Positions 60,540 through 64,000 of a DNA stretch of 64,000 nucleotides are shown piece after piece. Source of the stretch: Sphingomonas baiyangensis (GTDB lineage: Bacteria > Pseudomonadota > Alphaproteobacteria > Sphingomonadales > Sphingomonadaceae). The notes under the pieces were generated by a model. It saw nothing but the letters and a program-made list of their open reading frames with translations, searched no databases and had not been told where the DNA came from. A program made the position numbers and the translations under genes. Position 1 is the first letter of the stretch. Each line of letters opens with the position of its first letter. Location: contig NZ_SWKR01000002.1 in assembly GCF_005144715.1 (NCBI RefSeq), positions 2,485,668 through 2,549,667 on the forward strand, given 5' to 3'.

Positions 60540-61493
60540 ATGGTTAACGCGCCTTCAGGATCGACGACGTCCGAACGCCGGACGAGTCCCCGCACCGATG
60601 CGACGCACGCATCGGCGCTGGGGACCGCGAACCTGAATCCGTTCGGCGATCTGCACACGCTCCAGCATCTGTCGGCGCGGTTCGCGCGCGCACTGCGCGG
60701 CGTGTTCGAGCCGGTGACGCGCAAGGCGCTGCGCAGCTGGGCCGAACCGCTGAGCGTGATGCGCTTCGCCGACTATTGCGCCGAGCGGCCGAACGGCCTG
60801 ACGGCATGGGTCCCCTTGTCGATCGAGCCCGCCGGCGGCCAGGCACTGCTGATCCTCGACGGACGCTTCGCGCTCGAACTGCTCGATCTCTATTTTGGCG
60901 GCGCGGGCGATGCGCCGCATCCGATGCCCGCCGAATTCTCGCCTGCCGCCGATGCGATGATCCAGCGGCTGGCGACCATGCTCGCCGAACCGCTCGAAGC
61001 GGCGTGGGAGCCTGTCGCGCGCCTCGGCTTCCGGCCCGGCCATGTCGAGATGTCGGCGGCGATGCTCTCCGATCTCGACGGCGACGACGCGATGGTGGTC
61101 ACGCGCTTCGGCCTGGCCGCGGGCAGCGAGAAGCCGGTGTTCGTCGATCTCGTCTATCCCGTCGACGCGCTCAAGCCGCTCGGTGCCTCGCTCAACGCCA
61201 AGGTGCATGGCCGCACTGCCGAGCCCGAGCCCAAATGGCGCAACGGCCTGACGCGCGCCGCGATGGGCGTGCGCTTCCCCGTGCGATCGGTGCTCGCCGA
61301 GCCGGTGATGTCCTTGGGCCGCCTGCTCGAACTCAAGGAAGGCGACGTCATTCCCATCAGCTTCGGCCAGCATGTGCCGGTGATGGTGGGCACGCACCGG
61401 CTGGGCACCGGCGTCGTCGGCACCGCCAACGGCCATGCCGCCATCTGCATCGCCCACATCGAACAACTCGACCAAGAGGAACTCTCGCGATGA
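60540..61493 (+). CDS. fliM: Flagellar motor switch protein FliM
   Basis: 317 residues. It carries the middle-domain FliM pattern (LQHLSARFARALRGVF, LSVMRFADYCAERPNGLTAWVPLSIEPAGGQALLILDGRFALELLDLYFGG) and the C-terminal SpoA domain (SVLAEPVMSLGRLLELKEGDVIPISFGQHVPVMVGTHRLGTGVVG). It forms the wall of the C-ring with FliG and FliN. The usual N-terminal CheY-P-binding LSQxEIDALL motif is missing; the first 30 residues are Ser/Thr-rich instead. Overlaps fliN by four bases. Confidence 0.9.
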   Translation: MVNAPSGSTTSERRTSPRTDATHASALGTANLNPFGDLHTLQHLSARFARALRGVFEPVTRKALRSWAEPLSVMRFADYCAERPNGLTAWVPLSIEPAGGQALLILDGRFALELLDLYFGGAGDAPHPMPAEFSPAADAMIQRLATMLAEPLEAAWEPVARLGFRPGHVEMSAAMLSDLDGDDAMVVTRFGLAAGSEKPVFVDLVYPVDALKPLGASLNAKVHGRTAEPEPKWRNGLTRAAMGVRFPVRSVLAEPVMSLGRLLELKEGDVIPISFGQHVPVMVGTHRLGTGVVGTANGHAAICIAHIEQLDQEELSR

Positions 61494-61783
61494 ACGACAT
61501 GACCGGCGGGTTCCCCGTCGACGGCGCGGTCGCCGCCAATTTCCGGCTGCTCCAGGATGTCGACGTCAAGCTGACGGTCGAGATCGGATCGACCAGCCTC
61601 ACGCTGCGCGAGCTGCTGGCGCTGGGCGAATCGAGCGTGATCGAGCTCGACCGGCAGGCCAACGAGCTGCTCGACGTGTTCGTCAACGGCACGCTCATTG
61701 GCCGCGGCGAAGTGGTGACGGTGGGCGAGCGCTTCGGCGTGCGGATGACCGAGCTGGTCAGCCCCGAACGGCGCGTGCGCTGA
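61490..61783 (+). CDS. fliN: Flagellar motor switch protein FliN
   Basis: 97 residues from ATG 61490. The SpoA domain is complete: LLQDVDVKLTVEIGSTSLTLRELLALGESSVIELDRQANELLDVFVNGTLIGRGEVVTVGERFGVRMTELVSPERRVR. It builds the base of the C-ring and docks the FliH-FliI export complex. It has only a short leader, like many alphaproteobacterial FliN proteins. Its start overlaps the fliM stop. Confidence 0.95.
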   Translation: MNDMTGGFPVDGAVAANFRLLQDVDVKLTVEIGSTSLTLRELLALGESSVIELDRQANELLDVFVNGTLIGRGEVVTVGERFGVRMTELVSPERRVR

Positions 61784-61789
61784 CCGCCC

Positions 61790-62044
61790 ATGATGTGGGA
61801 ATATATCCTCAAGCTGGTCATCCTGCTGCCGCTCGTCTGCGGGCTGCTGATTGGCTGCCTTTGGCTGTGGCGCAAGCTCGACACGCGGATGCCCGGCCAG
61901 CAGGGCGAGCGGATGCTCAAGGTGCGCGAGACGATGATGATCTCGCCCGGCACGCGGCTCGCGGTGCTCGATTTCGAGGGGCGCCGCCTGCTCGTGTCGG
62001 TAAGCCGCGCCGGCGTGGCGCTGATCGACAAGGCCGACCAGTGA
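61790..62044 (+). CDS. fliO: Flagellar biosynthesis protein FliO
   Basis: 84 residues. One N-terminal membrane helix (about 5-25, ILKLVILLPLVCGLLIGCLWL) and a small cytoplasmic domain with the FliO-like SPGTRLAVLDFEGRRLLVSVSRAGVALIDKAD. It helps assemble the FliP-FliQ-FliR export gate. Called by this pattern and by its position between fliN and fliP; its stop shares the base A with the fliP start. Confidence 0.88.
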   Translation: MMWEYILKLVILLPLVCGLLIGCLWLWRKLDTRMPGQQGERMLKVRETMMISPGTRLAVLDFEGRRLLVSVSRAGVALIDKADQ

Positions 62045-62865
62045 TGCGCCTGCTGCTTGCTTTTCTCCTGATGCTGACGGCGCTTCTCGCCGCCGATCCG
62101 GCACTTGCCCAGACGATCCAGCCCGCCGCCCCCGCGCCGCAGGTGCAGGCGCCGCAGCCCGGCGTGGGCGATGCGCTCGACCGTGCACTCGGCGATCTCG
62201 CGCGCAATTCGGGCGGGCAGACGGGCGGCGAGGCGCCGCTGTCGCTGTCGCTGCAAGTCCTCATCATCATGGGGCTGCTCACGATTCTGCCGGGCATCCT
62301 CTTGATGATGACCAGCTTCACGCGGATCATCATCGTGCTGGCCGTGCTGCGGCAGGCACTGGGATTGCAGCAGACGCCGCCCAACCAGGTGCTGATCGGC
62401 CTCAGCCTGTTCCTCAGCCTGTTCGTGATGGCGCCCACCATCTCGCACATCAACACCGCCGCGATCGAGCCCTATTCGGCCGGCCGCATCAACGCGACGC
62501 AGATGATTGAGGTAGGCGGCGGATCGCTTCACGCCTTCATGCTCAAGCAGACGCGCGTGAAGGACATCACGATGTTCTCCGACATCGCTAAGACCGGCCC
62601 CTATGCCAATCCGGCCGACGTGCCTTTCTCGGTGCTGCTCCCCGCCTTCGTCACCAGCGAGTTGAAGACGGCGTTCCAGATCGGCTTCATGATCTTCCTG
62701 CCGTTCATCGTCATCGACCTCGTCGTCGCCACGGTGCTGATGAGCCTCGGCATGATGATGCTGTCGCCCACCATCATCTCGCTGCCGTTCAAGCTCCTGC
62801 TGTTCGTGCTGGTCGACGGCTGGGCGCTGACGATGGGCAGCCTTGCCAACAGTTTCGTGAGCTAG
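62044..62865 (+). CDS. fliP: Flagellar export gate protein FliP
   Basis: 273 residues from ATG 62044. A cleavable signal peptide (MRLLLAFLLMLTALLAADPALAQ), typical of FliP but not of its virulence homologues, precedes a periplasmic stretch and four membrane helices. Family motifs: LLTILPGILLMMTSFTRIIIVLAVLRQALGLQQTPPNQVLIGLSLFLS and the C-terminal MSLGMMMLSPTIISLPFKLLLFVLVDGW. Core of the type III secretion gate. Confidence 0.95.
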   Translation: MRLLLAFLLMLTALLAADPALAQTIQPAAPAPQVQAPQPGVGDALDRALGDLARNSGGQTGGEAPLSLSLQVLIIMGLLTILPGILLMMTSFTRIIIVLAVLRQALGLQQTPPNQVLIGLSLFLSLFVMAPTISHINTAAIEPYSAGRINATQMIEVGGGSLHAFMLKQTRVKDITMFSDIAKTGPYANPADVPFSVLLPAFVTSELKTAFQIGFMIFLPFIVIDLVVATVLMSLGMMMLSPTIISLPFKLLLFVLVDGWALTMGSLANSFVS

Positions 62866-62869
62866 CGCG

Positions 62870-63139
62870 ATGGACGCCGACTATTTCCTCACCGTCGCGC
62901 GGCAGGCGATGTGGATTCTCGCACTCGCCTCGGCGCCGATCCTGCTGCCCGCGCTCGTCTCGGGCCTCGTCCTCGGTATGGTGCAGGCCGCCACGTCGAT
63001 CCAGGAGCAGACGCTGTCGTTCGTGCCCAAGCTGATCGTCGTCGCGGTCAGCCTCGTCATCTTCGGCGGCATGATCCTGGGGCTGATCGGCGACTTCACC
63101 ATCAGCATCTTCGAACGCATTCCCGATCTGGTGCGATAG
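62870..63139 (+). CDS. fliQ: Flagellar export gate protein FliQ
   Basis: 89 residues with two membrane helices. Conserved FliQ pattern: ARQAMWILALASAPILLPALVSGLVLGMVQAATSIQEQTLSFVPKLIVVAVSLVIFGGMI. Four copies wrap the FliP-FliR core. It starts five bases after fliP. Confidence 0.95.
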   Translation: MDADYFLTVARQAMWILALASAPILLPALVSGLVLGMVQAATSIQEQTLSFVPKLIVVAVSLVIFGGMILGLIGDFTISIFERIPDLVR

Positions 63140-63142
63140 GTC

Positions 63143-63916
63143 GTGCTCGGCCTCGGCCTCGCGATCGAACCGGCGATCTGGACATTGGTGTTCACCATGC
63201 TGCGCGTGGGCGCCGCGTTCCTCGTGGCGCCGGTGTTCAGTTCAGTATCGGTGCCCGTCACCGTGCGCGTCAGCCTGACGGGGGCGATCGGCATCCTCGT
63301 AATGAACGCGATGCCGGTGCCCGCCCCGACGCAGGTGTTCGCGCTCACCACCGTCCTGGCCGCCGCCGCCGAAATCCTCGTCGGCCTCGCGCTTGGCTTC
63401 ATTCTCCAGATTGCCTTCGCCGCGCCGCTGGTGGCGAGCGAAGTCATCGGCACCTCGATGGGCATCGGTTTCGCCACCGCGATCAACCCGCAATCGGGCG
63501 CCTCGACGCCGGCGCTCGGCAATTTCCTGTCGATCCTGATGACGCTGCTGTTCCTCTCGATCGACGGCCATCTGGTGCTCGTCGACCTGATCCTGCGCAG
63601 CTACACGCTGCTGCCGCCGGGCGAGGCGTGGCTGGGCGCGGCGGCGCTGCGCAACATCGCGCTGTTCGGCGGCTATGCGTTTCTGGCGGGCCTGCTGCTC
63701 GCGCTGCCCGTGGGCTTCCTGCTCCTTTCGATCAACCTCATCGTGGGCATGCTCTCGCGCTCGGCGCCCGCGCTCAACCTGTTCGCCGTCGGCCTGCCCG
63801 CCAGCCTGCTCGCCGGCGTGGTCGCGCTGTTCGTCGCGATGCCCGCGATGGGTGAGTATATGCTCGTCGTCATCCGTGAGGCGCTCGACGCCACGCAGAC
63901 GCTGGTGCTCGGCTGA
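63143..63916 (+). CDS. fliR: Flagellar export gate protein FliR
   Basis: 257 residues from a GTG four bases after fliQ. About six membrane helices. Family segments: FTMLRVGAAFLVAPVFSSVSVPVTVRVSLTGAIGILV, EILVGLALGFILQIAFAAPLVASEVIGTSMGIGFATAINPQSGASTPALGNF and LNLIVGMLSR-like ending in SAPALNLFAVGLPASLLAG. One copy completes the FliP5-Q4-R1 gate. Its TGA overlaps the flhB ATG by one base. Confidence 0.94.
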   Translation: MLGLGLAIEPAIWTLVFTMLRVGAAFLVAPVFSSVSVPVTVRVSLTGAIGILVMNAMPVPAPTQVFALTTVLAAAAEILVGLALGFILQIAFAAPLVASEVIGTSMGIGFATAINPQSGASTPALGNFLSILMTLLFLSIDGHLVLVDLILRSYTLLPPGEAWLGAAALRNIALFGGYAFLAGLLLALPVGFLLLSINLIVGMLSRSAPALNLFAVGLPASLLAGVVALFVAMPAMGEYMLVVIREALDATQTLVLG

Positions 63917-64000
63917 TGGCGGAGACCGCGGGCGAAAAGACCGAAGCCCCAACACCCAAGCGCAAGAAGAAAGCCATCGAGCAGGGCGATGTCCTGAAGT
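63916..64000 (+). CDS. flhB: Flagellar export switch protein FlhB (partial, right edge)
   Basis: Only the first 28 codons are in the window: MAETAGEKTEAPTPKRKKKAIEQGDVLK. The EKTE.PTPKR..KA...G.V pattern is the invariant FlhB opening, so the call is safe despite truncation. FlhB is the autocleaving subunit that changes export specificity on a signal from FliK. The ATG shares its A with the fliR TGA. Confidence 0.92.
   Translation, partial: MAETAGEKTEAPTPKRKKKAIEQGDVLK

Overview
The window is about 70% GC, densely packed with genes, and reads as chromosome of an alphaproteobacterium of the Sphingomonadaceae (Sphingomonas-like). The case rests on a SciP (DUF1153) cell-cycle regulator, an alphaproteobacterial-type glutamate-cysteine ligase, short REP-like palindromes of a kind I associate with sphingomonads, and a flagellar block ordered fliE-F-G-H-I-J-K-L-M-N-O-P-Q-R-flhB. 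I see no rRNA, tRNA, prophage, insertion sequence or CRISPR array. The species cannot be named from the sequence alone.

Layout. 1-9514 (minus strand): a short membrane protein, a DUF442 phosphatase-like protein, RecQ, a transglutaminase-like protease with a fused ATP-grasp/alpha-E protein, then the two-gene NHEJ system ligD-ku. 9603-11955 (plus): pdxH, a cation diffusion facilitator and a PhzF-family protein, coupled by stop/start overlaps. 11960-15335: mnmA, sciP, two GlsB/YmgE-type small membrane proteins, a SIMPL protein and a clear bidirectional terminator. 15475-19974: an RND efflux adaptor and pump behind a strong promoter that carries a perfect inverted repeat. 20006-25511: a DUF445 protein, a HAD phosphatase and a complete Mla-type lipid transport operon (permease, ATPase, MCE protein, lipoprotein). 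25694-32198: ubiG, aspartokinase, lolA, exodeoxyribonuclease III, ribA, a zinc-finger protein and tldD.

32475-37785 is the most interesting accessory block. A TonB-dependent receptor sits behind a TTGACA promoter with two 7-1-7 Fur-box-like palindromes. It is followed, behind another Fur-like box, by a PepSY membrane protein, a DUF2271 protein, a DUF4198 protein and an ApbE FMN transferase. The DUF2271 protein carries a perfect ApbE flavinylation motif (DGVSGAT). I infer an iron-regulated, extracytosolic flavin electron-transfer module working with an iron-complex receptor.

37841-48476 is housekeeping: an ICMT-like methyltransferase, gshA, rsmE, a DUF2147 protein, ubiA, pmbA (partner of tldD), cysQ, ispG, an acyltransferase, a ferredoxin and an AlkA-type glycosylase. 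From 48763 to the right edge lies the flagellar region. A flagellin with a recent 348-bp tandem duplication in its variable domain is transcribed leftward. A sigma-54 activator without a receiver domain heads a run of about 13 kb of overlapping fli genes, cut at the start of flhB. The FliM here lacks the usual N-terminal CheY-binding motif.
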